Assembly: GCF_018390645.1 (NCBI RefSeq)
Contig: NZ_JAHBGC010000020.1
Location: 952,182-1,016,181, forward strand
Origin: Ancylobacter dichloromethanicus
Lineage (GTDB): Bacteria > Pseudomonadota > Alphaproteobacteria > Rhizobiales > Xanthobacteraceae
Reading direction: 5' to 3'
Length of the DNA: 64,000 bases
Shown here: in pieces, positions 9,528 to 17,076 of the stretch
How positions within the stretch are numbered: the first letter of the stretch is position 1
Layout of the letters: every line of letters begins with the position of its first letter
Notes under the pieces: model-generated
The model's database searches: none
Told to the model about the DNA's origin: nothing
Seen by the model: only the letters and a program-made list of their open reading frames with translations
Translations under genes and position numbers: made by a program

Positions 9528-9899
9528 TCACGTCGCCGGCACGAACTGGCGCACCGTTTCGAGGAATTTGGCGACCGAGATCGGTTTGGAGAGATAGGCC
9601 TCGCAGCCGCCCTCGCGAATCCGTTCCTCATCGCCCTTCATCGCGAAGGCGGTGACGGCGATGACGGGTATCGCCTTGAGTTCCGGATCGGCCTTGAGCG
9701 CGCGGGTCACGTCGAGGCCGGACACCTCGGGAAGCTGGATATCCATCAGGATCAGGTCCGGCCGGTGCTGCCGCGCCAGATCCAGCGCTTCGACGCCCTT
9801 GCGGGTGCCGACCGTGATATAGCCGTGGGCTTCGAGCAGATCGTTGAAGAGCTTCATATTAAGCTCATTGTCCTCGACGATCAGAACGGTCTTGGGCAT
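9528..9899 (-). CDS. divK: Single-domain response regulator DivK
   Basis: 123-residue stand-alone receiver that in alphaproteobacteria is phosphorylated by PleC/DivJ-type kinases and feeds the DivL-CckA-CtrA cell-cycle pathway. All receiver residues are present: acidic pair E9-D10, phospho-acceptor D53, T83 and K105 (YLSKPIS). The frame extends to 9956, but [11 protein letters not shown] at 9899 is the family start. It is divergent from the DUF3572 gene, as in other Hyphomicrobiales. The usual partner pleD is not found next to it. Confidence 0.93.
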   Translation of the reverse strand: MPKTVLIVEDNELNMKLFNDLLEAHGYITVGTRKGVEALDLARQHRPDLILMDIQLPEVSGLDVTRALKADPELKAIPVIAVTAFAMKGDEERIREGGCEAYLSKPISVAKFLETVRQFVPAT

Positions 9900-10006
9900 C
9901 GGTCGACGGTCCCTGCAACAGCGGCACATTCTGGCGAGCCGGAATCGCTCACCCATCCGCCGGTCGATGCGCTAGCTTTACCCACCCATTCCTTACGGAA
10001 CCGGAA

Positions 10007-10309
10007 ATGAAAAGCCGCAACTCCCGTACCCCAACGCAGATCGAGGTCGCCCGGCAGGTCGCCCTCGGCGCCCTCTCCTTTCTCGCCGGCGATCCCGAGC
10101 GCATCGGCCCGTTTCTGGCGGAAAGCGGCCTGTCGCCCGCCGACCTGCGCGGCGTCGCCGGCTCGACCGCCTTCCACGTGGCGCTGCTGGACTACATGAT
10201 CAATCGGCAGGAACTGCTCATCGCCTATGCCGGCGAGGCGGAGATCGACCCCGGCCATGTGGTGGCGGCGCGCGAAATCCTGTTCCATGCGGACATGGGC
10301 GAGGACTGA
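10007..10309 (+). CDS. DUF3572 family protein
   Basis: 100-residue cytoplasmic protein of the DUF3572 family, which is restricted to alphaproteobacteria and commonly placed divergently from divK and before dinB, as here. No catalytic motif is visible. The segment ALSFLAGDPERIGPFLAESGL is the conserved core. Function unknown. Confidence 0.85.
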   Translation: MKSRNSRTPTQIEVARQVALGALSFLAGDPERIGPFLAESGLSPADLRGVAGSTAFHVALLDYMINRQELLIAYAGEAEIDPGHVVAAREILFHADMGED

Positions 10310-10347
10310 AGCGGGCCAAGCCCGGCTCGGGCCAAACGGAGCAGTGC

Positions 10348-11724
10348 ATGGCGCGCTTGTCGGCCTTTTGCCGCGACTGCCTGAGCGAGGCTGGCGAGGA
10401 GCGCCGCTGCACCCGCTGCGGCAGCCCGCGCCTGGTGCGCCATGCCGAACTCGACGCGCTCCACATCGCCCATATCGACTGCGACGCCTTCTATGCCTCG
10501 GTGGAGAAGCGCGACGACCCAGGGCTGCGCGACCTGCCGGTGATCATCGGTGGCGGCAAGCGCGGCGTGGTGTCCACGGCGTGCTACCTCGCCCGGGTGA
10601 AGGGCGTGCGCTCGGCCATGCCGATGTTCAAGGCGCTCGCGCTCTGCCCGGAGGCAGTGGTGATCAAGCCGAACATGGCGAAATACGTCACTGTGGGCCG
10701 ACAGATCCGCGAGCGTTTCCTGCGCCTCACGCCCTTGGTCGAACCGCTGTCGATCGACGAGGCGTTCCTTGACCTTGCCGGCACGGCGCTGCTGCATGGC
10801 GAGAGCCCGGCGCGGGCGCTGGCTCGGCTCGCGCGGTCGGTGGAGACCGAGATCGGCGTCACCCTCTCGGTCGGCCTCGCGCCCAACAAGTTCCTCGCCA
10901 AGATGGCTTCCGAGCTGGACAAGCCGCGCGGCTTCGCGGTGATCGGCGCGCGGGAGGCGATGGCTTTCCTTGCCCCGCGCAGCGTCGGCGCCATCTGGGG
11001 CGTCGGCAAGGCGACGCAGGAGCGTCTCGCCCGCGAGGGCTACCGTATCATCGCCGATCTCCAGGCGGTCGACGAAAGCGTTCTCGCCCGCCGCTTCGGC
11101 AATGAGGGTCTGCGGCTGGCGCGGCTGGCGCGCGGCATGGACACCCGCCCGGTCAATCCCGAGCGCGAGACCAAGAGCGTCTCGACGGAAACGACCTTCG
11201 ACACCGACATCGCCGATTTCCGCACGCTGGAACAGGAGCTTTACCGGCTCACCCGCAAGCTCTCCGACCGGCTGAAGACCGCCGATCTTGCCGGCCGCAC
11301 CGTCACGCTGAAGCTCAAGACCTCCGACTTCCGCCTTGTCACCCGCGCCCGTTCGCTGGAAGACCCGACCCGGCTTGCCCACCGCATCTTCGATCATGCC
11401 CGCGAGTTGCTCGCCCGCGAGACCGACGGGCGGCGCTTCCGGCTGATCGGGGTCGGCGTGTCCGAACTCACCGATCCGGCGCTGGCCGACCCCGCGGACC
11501 TGGTCGACGCGCACGCCACCAAGCGCGGACTGGCGGAACTCGCCTCCGACACGCTGCGGGCCCGCTTCGGCAAGGAGATCATCGAACGCGGCATCGCCCT
11601 CGACGCGCCGCGCCGCCGCGGACCCGAGCAGCCGCACCGCAACCGGCCGGACGATCTCGATCCGCTGGCCCCGGACCCGGCTATTTCGAGCACGCCTCCA
11701 TCGGCAGCGCCTCGTAGGAAATGA
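10348..11724 (+). CDS. dinB: DNA polymerase IV (Y family) with N-terminal zinc finger
   Basis: Error-prone translesion polymerase of 458 residues. It starts with a four-Cys finger (CRDC, CTRC), a feature I associate with rhizobial DinB. The catalytic palm shows HIDCDAFYASVE (first metal-binding Asp) and LSIDEAFLDL (second acidic pair), then the SVGLAPNKFLAKMASELDKP segment and the little-finger domain. The last 44 bases overlap the 3' end of the convergent eipB gene. It probably forms an operon with the DUF3572 gene 38 bp upstream. I see no LexA site nearby. Confidence 0.94.
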   Translation: MARLSAFCRDCLSEAGEERRCTRCGSPRLVRHAELDALHIAHIDCDAFYASVEKRDDPGLRDLPVIIGGGKRGVVSTACYLARVKGVRSAMPMFKALALCPEAVVIKPNMAKYVTVGRQIRERFLRLTPLVEPLSIDEAFLDLAGTALLHGESPARALARLARSVETEIGVTLSVGLAPNKFLAKMASELDKPRGFAVIGAREAMAFLAPRSVGAIWGVGKATQERLAREGYRIIADLQAVDESVLARRFGNEGLRLARLARGMDTRPVNPERETKSVSTETTFDTDIADFRTLEQELYRLTRKLSDRLKTADLAGRTVTLKLKTSDFRLVTRARSLEDPTRLAHRIFDHARELLARETDGRRFRLIGVGVSELTDPALADPADLVDAHATKRGLAELASDTLRARFGKEIIERGIALDAPRRRGPEQPHRNRPDDLDPLAPDPAISSTPPSAAPRRK

Positions 11725-12490
11725 GCGTGCCGTTCAAGGCGAACTCGCCATAATCGAGCTTCAGGTCGCGGCTGACGCCATTGTCGAACATGTCGAAGCG
11801 GATCGTGTAGTCCGGCGTCTCGCTTGAGCCGCCGCGCTCGTAATAGCTGATGGTCACCGGATAGCGTGCGCGGCCGGCAAGGTCGCCGGCGGTGGCGGCC
11901 GCCTCAAGCCCCGTCGCGTCGCGGGTCCCGCGCCCGATCACCGCCAGCGTGTCATAGACCTTGCGGGCGTCGGGGGAGCCGTCGAAGACCGAGGCCTCCA
12001 GCACCGCCTCACCCTTTTCGGCGCTGTCGATCAGCCGCATCACGTGCTGGGTCGGCAGCAGCACCTTCCTGCCCAGCCCGACGGTCTGCCGCTCCGGCTT
12101 GGTCGCGGTCACGACCAGCCCGTCCTCCTTGCGCTCGGCCACGCCATCGGCTTCCTCGGCGCTGTCGCCGTTCAGCGTGTTGGTGACGTGGAAGCGATAG
12201 GACTGGCCTTCGCCCTCCTCCCAGGTCGCCGTCGACACGGCGCTGTTCACCCGGCCGCCCTCGGTGGCGAGAATGGTGTCCTGGCGCAACTGCACCGAAT
12301 AGCCGGCGCACGGATTGCCGCGCATCTCATAGACGATGCGCCCCTCGGCGGCATTGATGCGGGTCGCCGGCTTGGAGGTATCCAGAGATACCGCATAGGT
12401 GGCTCGGTGGGGCGAAAGCTGGATAGCCAGGGCCGGCAGCGATGAGGCGGCGAGCAGGATGGCGGCGGCGGCGATACGGACGGACGGCAT
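11681..12490 (-). CDS. eipB: Periplasmic cell-envelope integrity protein EipB (DUF1849)
   Basis: 269-residue DUF1849/EipB family protein; Brucella EipB is a periplasmic beta-spiral protein that supports envelope integrity. A signal peptide is clear (MPSVRIAAAAILLAASS, cleavage after ALA near residue 22). The mature start IQLSPHRATYAVSL is the family hallmark. Two Cys (in NPCAGY and at the C terminus in MEACSK) may form the disulfide known in the family. The frame extends to 12682, but the ATG at 12490 with GAGGGAG upstream precedes the signal peptide. Its 3' end overlaps dinB by 44 bp. Confidence 0.92.
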   Translation of the reverse strand: MPSVRIAAAAILLAASSLPALAIQLSPHRATYAVSLDTSKPATRINAAEGRIVYEMRGNPCAGYSVQLRQDTILATEGGRVNSAVSTATWEEGEGQSYRFHVTNTLNGDSAEEADGVAERKEDGLVVTATKPERQTVGLGRKVLLPTQHVMRLIDSAEKGEAVLEASVFDGSPDARKVYDTLAVIGRGTRDATGLEAAATAGDLAGRARYPVTISYYERGGSSETPDYTIRFDMFDNGVSRDLKLDYGEFALNGTLISYEALPMEACSK

Positions 12491-12638
12491 AGACAAGAGG
12501 CTCCCTCGCAGACTCCACACGCGGCTTGCGAATGGCGGACCGATCCGCCAAACATGACCCATCGAAGATGGCAATTGCGGGTCGTTCGCCCGCGCCGCAC
12601 GCCACACCCCATGCCCCGCACGATAGCAGGAGATCCCC

Positions 12639-13100
12639 ATGACCGGAACGGTTGAAGCCAAGCTCGCGACCCTCGGCATCACCCTCCCTGCCGCCTCGGC
12701 GCCGGCGGCGAACTATGTGCCGTTCGTGATCAGCGGCAACCTCCTGTGGATTTCCGGCCAGATCGCCATGGCCGACGGCAAGCTGATGACCGGCAAGCTC
12801 GCAGGCGAGGCGGATATCGAGGCTGGGCGCGCCGCCGCCCGCCAGTGCGGCATTAATCTCATCGCCCAGATCAAGGCCGCACTTGGCGATCTCGACCGGG
12901 TGCAGCGGGTGGTGAAGTTGGTCGGATTCGTCAACTCCGCACCGGACTTCACCGACCAGCCGAAGGTGATCAACGGCGCCTCGGACCTGTTCGTCGAGGT
13001 GTTCGGCGATGCCGGCCGGCATGCGCGCTCGGCGGTGGGCGCCGCCGCCCTGCCCTTCGATGTCCGCGTCGAAGTCGAGGCGGTGATCGCGTTCGCCTGA
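12639..13100 (+). CDS. RidA/YjgF-YER057c-UK114 family protein
   Basis: 153-residue RidA-superfamily protein. Canonical members hydrolyse reactive enamine/imine intermediates from amino-acid metabolism. The core GNLLWISGQIA and the C-terminal ARSAVGAAALPFDVRVEVEAV, including the conserved Arg before the strand, are present. The N-terminal extension and the DADRVxRVVKLVGFV-like middle place it in the longer, catalytically less certain subgroup. It is divergent from eipB and 9 bp upstream of the GDPD gene, suggesting a two-gene operon. Confidence 0.88.
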   Translation: MTGTVEAKLATLGITLPAASAPAANYVPFVISGNLLWISGQIAMADGKLMTGKLAGEADIEAGRAAARQCGINLIAQIKAALGDLDRVQRVVKLVGFVNSAPDFTDQPKVINGASDLFVEVFGDAGRHARSAVGAAALPFDVRVEVEAVIAFA

Positions 13101-13109
13101 GGCTCCCTC

Positions 13110-13877
13110 ATGGCTCCCGACCCGTCCGCCCCCAACGCGCCGGCCTGGCTGACCGCCCGGCCGATCGCCCACCGCGCGCTGCACGACGCCGCGCGCGGGG
13201 TGATCGAGAACACGCCCTCGGCGGTCGATGCCGCGCTGGCACGCGATTACGCCATCGAGGTCGACATCCAGCTCTCCGCCGATGGCGAGGCGGTGGTGTT
13301 CCATGACGACACGCTGGAGCGGCTGACCCTGGCGGAAGGGCCGGCCAAGGCGCTCACCGCCGCCCAACTCAAGGCGATCGAACTGCGCGGCACGGCCGAC
13401 CGGATGATGACGCTGGCCGAACTGCTCGCCCGCGTCGGCGGGCGGGTGCCGCTCATTATCGAGTTGAAGAGCCATTTCGACGGCGAGACCGCCATCGCCG
13501 CCCGCGCGGCGACGGTGCTGTCCGGCTATGGCGGGCCGGCGGCGCTGATGTCGTTCGATCCCGCCCTCGTCGCCGCCCTGCGCTCGCTGGCGCCGCACAT
13601 CCCGCGCGGCATCACCATGGAGCACCGCTATGACGACCCGGAATGGGACATTCTCAGCGCCGGGACCAAGCACGACTGGGGCAACCTGCTGCATCTCCCG
13701 CAGACACGGCCCGACTTCATCGCCCATTATGTGAAGGAACTGCCCTCCGCCGCCGTCGATCTCGCCCGCCGCCGCGCGCCCATGCCGCTGCTCGCCTGGA
13801 CCGTGCGCACACCGCAGGACCGCGCCGTCGCGGACTGCCATGCCGACCAGATGATCTTCGAGGGCTTCCTGCCCTGA
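13110..13877 (+). CDS. Glycerophosphodiester phosphodiesterase
   Basis: 255-residue GDPD-family TIM-barrel enzyme hydrolysing glycerophosphodiesters to glycerol-3-phosphate and an alcohol. Active-site residues are visible: AHR (H21-R22), EVD (E50, D52, metal) and HDDTLERLT (H65). Lys in IIELKSH and the terminal WTVRT strand fit the family. There is no signal peptide, so it is the cytoplasmic UgpQ-like type. It directly follows the RidA-family gene. Confidence 0.92.
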   Translation: MAPDPSAPNAPAWLTARPIAHRALHDAARGVIENTPSAVDAALARDYAIEVDIQLSADGEAVVFHDDTLERLTLAEGPAKALTAAQLKAIELRGTADRMMTLAELLARVGGRVPLIIELKSHFDGETAIAARAATVLSGYGGPAALMSFDPALVAALRSLAPHIPRGITMEHRYDDPEWDILSAGTKHDWGNLLHLPQTRPDFIAHYVKELPSAAVDLARRRAPMPLLAWTVRTPQDRAVADCHADQMIFEGFLP

Positions 13878-14004
13878 GCCCGGACGGAGCCCGCTTCGCG
13901 TTCGCGTGAGCGCCCTTGCCGCCCGCCTCGCGTGCGGCGCACAATGGCAGCGCCCCTTGCCGGCGTGACGACACCTGCCGAGCCTACCCGCGAGCCATTC
14001 CCGC

Positions 14005-15303
14005 ATGTCCGACGAAACGTTCCGCCTGCGCGTCGAGAACGACATCGCCACCATCGCCGCCGACGACTGGGATGGCTGCGCCAGCCCCCGATATTCGTAC
14101 AACGATTCAGCAGACCCGGCCAACCCGTTGATGGGTGGGGACGAGGCCGCGTGTGGCGGGTGGGGCCCGCTCTCCGGGCGCACGGCATCCTCACGTCGGA
14201 GGACGGCCTATAATCCCTTCGTCAGCCACGCCTTCCTTTCCTCGCTGGAGGAATCGGGTTCCGTGGCCGCGGCCACCGGCTGGCTGCCGCAGCACCTCGT
14301 TCTCGAAGGACCCGAGGGTGAGGTGCTGGGTGTCTGCCCGGCCTATCTGAAGTCACACTCGCAGGGTGAATATGTCTTCGACCATGGCTGGGCGGAGGCG
14401 TTCGAGCGTGCCGGCGGGCGCTACTACCCGAAGCTCCAGGTCAGCGTGCCCTTCACCCCGGCCACCGGCCCGCGCCTGCTCGCCGGCGCCGGTCCGCAGG
14501 CGGAGAGCGTGCGCGCGGCGCTGGCGGCCGGGCTCGTCGCCCTGGCGAAACTGCGCAAGGTGTCGTCGGTGCACGCCACCTTCCTCACCGAGGCGGATGC
14601 CGGGGCGCTGGAGGCGGAAGGCTTCCTGCCGCGCACCGACCAGCAGTTTCACTGGCACAACGAGGGCTATGCCGATTTCGAGGCCTTTCTCGACGCCCTC
14701 GCCTCGCGCAAGCGCAAGCAGATCCGCCGTGAACGCCGCGAGGCCCTGGAAAACGGCATCAGCGTCCATTGGCTGACAGGCAGCGATCTCACCGAGGAAG
14801 TGTGGGACGCCTTCTTCGGTTTCTACATGGAGACAGGCTCGCGCAAATGGGGCCGGCCCTATCTCACCCGCGCCTTCTACTCGCTGATCGGCGAGCGCAT
14901 GGCCGACCGCGTCCTGCTGGTGATGGCGAAGCGCGCCGGGCGCTGGATCGCCGGGGCGATCAACTTCATCGGCGACGACGCGCTCTATGGCCGCCATTGG
15001 GGCGCGGTGGAGCATCATCCCTTCCTGCATTTCGAGGTCTGCTACCATCAGGCCATCGACTATGCGATCACGCATGGGCTGACGACGGTGGAGGCCGGCG
15101 CGCAGGGCGAGCACAAGCTGGCGCGCGGCTACATGCCCGTCATCACCCGCTCGGCACATTACATCGCCGATCCGCAGTTCCGCGCCGCCGTCGCGCATTA
15201 TCTGGAGCGCGAGCGCCGCTATGTCGCGGAGGCCGGCGCCGAGCTGAGCGAACTCGGCCCGTTCCGCCAGCAGGTGGCGGATCAGCGGGCCGACGAGCCT
15301 TGA
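14005..15303 (+). CDS. GNAT-like N-acyltransferase (DUF482/COG3146) with N-terminal insertion
   Basis: 432-residue predicted N-acyltransferase of the DUF482 group (FemAB/GNAT-like fold). The family core is clear: NPFVSHAFLSSLEESG, FDHGWAEAFERAGGRYYPKLQ, RKRKQIRRERREA and GAQGEHKLARGYMPV. Between residues about 28 and 68 there is a stretch (YSYNDSADP to SSRRRTAY) rich in Gly, Ser and Arg that I do not recall in relatives, where the N-terminal WDGCASP motif runs almost directly into YNPFVSHAF. The start has only a weak ribosome binding site. The HIT gene follows 48 bp later. Confidence 0.85.
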   Translation: MSDETFRLRVENDIATIAADDWDGCASPRYSYNDSADPANPLMGGDEAACGGWGPLSGRTASSRRRTAYNPFVSHAFLSSLEESGSVAAATGWLPQHLVLEGPEGEVLGVCPAYLKSHSQGEYVFDHGWAEAFERAGGRYYPKLQVSVPFTPATGPRLLAGAGPQAESVRAALAAGLVALAKLRKVSSVHATFLTEADAGALEAEGFLPRTDQQFHWHNEGYADFEAFLDALASRKRKQIRRERREALENGISVHWLTGSDLTEEVWDAFFGFYMETGSRKWGRPYLTRAFYSLIGERMADRVLLVMAKRAGRWIAGAINFIGDDALYGRHWGAVEHHPFLHFEVCYHQAIDYAITHGLTTVEAGAQGEHKLARGYMPVITRSAHYIADPQFRAAVAHYLERERRYVAEAGAELSELGPFRQQVADQRADEP

Positions 15304-15351
15304 CCACGGCGAGGCGGCTTGCGATCAGGTGAGGCCGACAGGGAGGAACCG

Positions 15352-15777
15352 ATGGCATACGATCCCGGCAACATCTTCGCGAAGATCCTGCGCAGCGAAC
15401 TCCCCGCCTACAAGGTCTATGAAGACGACCGCGTGCTCGCCTTCCTCGACATCATGCCGCGCGCGGCGGGCCATGTGCTGGTGATCCCCAAGGCGCCCGC
15501 CCGCAACCTGCTCGATGTCGCGGCCGGGGACCTGGCCGCCGTCATGGCGGTCGCCCAGCACATCGCGCAGGCGCAGATGCAGGTGTTCGAGGCGGAAGGC
15601 ATCACCCTCACCCAGCACAATGAGAAGGCCGGCGGACAGGAGGTGTTCCACCTTCATGTCCATGTCATCCCGCGCCATGCCGGGGTCGAGCTGCGGCCGC
15701 CGCTCTCTTACAGGGAGGCGCCCGAAGTGCTGGCCGAGCAGTCCGCCCGCCTCGCCGCCGCGCTTAAGAAGGGCTGA
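15352..15777 (+). CDS. HIT family hydrolase
   Basis: 141-residue histidine-triad nucleotide hydrolase (Hint-like), acting on AMP-linked substrates. The catalytic triad HLHVHVIPR is at residues 100-108. The in-frame ORF starts at 15319, but GGGAGGA at 15341-15347 places the ATG at 15352 (MAYDPGNIF). Same strand and close to the acyltransferase gene. Confidence 0.93.
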   Translation: MAYDPGNIFAKILRSELPAYKVYEDDRVLAFLDIMPRAAGHVLVIPKAPARNLLDVAAGDLAAVMAVAQHIAQAQMQVFEAEGITLTQHNEKAGGQEVFHLHVHVIPRHAGVELRPPLSYREAPEVLAEQSARLAAALKKG

Positions 15778-15797
15778 CAACCCGGGGGCTGGCGCGC

Positions 15798-16151
15798 TCA
15801 GGGGCTGGCGCCGAGCCACCAGGCGCCGACCACCAGCACCGCCTCGGCGGTGAGCACGCCGGCGAGGACCGAGCGGCGCACGGCGAGAAAACCGCCAATG
15901 CCGCTCGCCACCGCGCCGACGCGCAACCAGAGCGGCAAGGCGACCAGCGCCCCGCTCGGCACCAGCAGCAGGCGCGCCACCACCGCCGCCAGCAGCGCCG
16001 TCGCGACCGCCTGCACCCATTGCATCCAGACGCTGTCCTCATCGATGCGCCGGCCGAACAGCACGCCGAGCACGCGCCAGACCTCGTTCGGCAGGAAGCC
16101 GACGAAGATCACCACCAGCATGGCGCCGAGTTCGGTGGTGAAGAAGTTCAT
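15798..16151 (-). CDS. azlD: AzlD-family branched-chain amino acid exporter subunit
   Basis: 117-residue integral membrane protein with about four hydrophobic segments, family AzlD (PF05437). AzlC and AzlD form a two-component exporter of branched-chain amino acids or analogues. Its ATG overlaps the azlC stop as ATGA (16148-16151), showing translational coupling. It is convergent with the HIT gene 20 bp away. Confidence 0.88.
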   Translation of the reverse strand: MNFFTTELGAMLVVIFVGFLPNEVWRVLGVLFGRRIDEDSVWMQWVQAVATALLAAVVARLLLVPSGALVALPLWLRVGAVASGIGGFLAVRRSVLAGVLTAEAVLVVGAWWLGASP

Positions 16152-16906
16152 GCCTGCCGCCCCGGCAGGATGCGCGCGAGGAAGAAGGCCAGCGTGCCGC
16201 CGCCGACACCGGCCCAGAACAGGTCGAGCCCGCCCGGCGAATTGGCGACCAGCGGCGAGATCGCCGCGCCGAGCACGATGGCGAGCCAGTCGACCGGGCG
16301 GCGCGCGTTGCGCACCAGCAGGATGGCGAAGGAGATCGGTGTCAGCAGCAGCAGGGCGACGGCGAGCGGGCCCGGCAGCGCGCCGGTGAGATAGAAGCCG
16401 ATCGCGGTGCCGGTCATGCTCAAGACGGTCAGCCCGAAGCCGAGCCCGGTCGCATAGGCCGGGCGCCCTTCGGGCGCGACCCCGGGCAGCAACCGCAAGC
16501 CCTCCACCCACATGGTGACGGCCACGAAATGGGCGCAGACGAGTTCGCTCAGCAGACGCGGGCGCGGACCGCGCATCAGCGGCATCAGCGACACCACCAT
16601 CGGCAGCAGTCGCACGCCGGACAGGCAGACCGCCACCGCCAGCGCCGGCAGCGAGGCGCCGGCGGCCAGCCCGCCGACAAGGATCACCTGCGCCGGCAGC
16701 GCCCAGACCAGCAGGGTCGAGAGGAGCCCCGCGAAAATGGGAAAGCCGAGATCGTGCAGCAACCCGCCGAAGCCGACAAAGGTCGCCACCAGCACCAACC
16801 CCGGCGTCGACACGGCGCCCACCATGCCGCGCGCGAACCAGTGCGCCGGTCGGGAGGGAGCACATGCGCCAAGGGCTTGGAGGGACGGATCGGGGGAGAC
16901 ATTCAT
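16148..16906 (-). CDS. azlC: AzlC-family branched-chain amino acid exporter subunit
   Basis: 252-residue membrane protein of the AzlC family, the larger exporter subunit. The family region begins at GFGGLLHDLGFPIFAGLLST and several helices follow. The frame continues upstream to 17008; the ATG at 16906 (MNVSPDPSLQ) with the purine-rich GGAGAC-like region downstream of the clpA hairpin is preferred, though upstream starts cannot be excluded. Coupled to azlD by a 4-bp overlap. Confidence 0.86.
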   Translation of the reverse strand: MNVSPDPSLQALGACAPSRPAHWFARGMVGAVSTPGLVLVATFVGFGGLLHDLGFPIFAGLLSTLLVWALPAQVILVGGLAAGASLPALAVAVCLSGVRLLPMVVSLMPLMRGPRPRLLSELVCAHFVAVTMWVEGLRLLPGVAPEGRPAYATGLGFGLTVLSMTGTAIGFYLTGALPGPLAVALLLLTPISFAILLVRNARRPVDWLAIVLGAAISPLVANSPGGLDLFWAGVGGGTLAFFLARILPGRQA

Positions 16907-17012
16907 GTGAGAACTCGCGTCCGCGTTCTGCGGCCCCGGCCCCACGCCGTCAAGCGAAACGGCGCCCCGCCGGCGCATGGCAGCCATGAGGCGGCGGGGC
17001 ACCGACACGAAA

Positions 17013-17037
17013 CCGCCCGCGACGATGGCGCGGGCGG
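17013..17037 (-). terminator. Terminator-like hairpin after clpA
   Basis: Perfect 9-bp GC stem CCGCCCGCG / CGCGGGCGG with a 7-base loop, 40 bp past the clpA stop. On the minus strand it is followed only by TTT, so it is a weak or partial terminator between clpA and azlC. Confidence 0.45.
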
Positions 17038-17076
17038 CGTCTCAGTCGTCCGAATGGCCTGAACGCATACGCGCGT

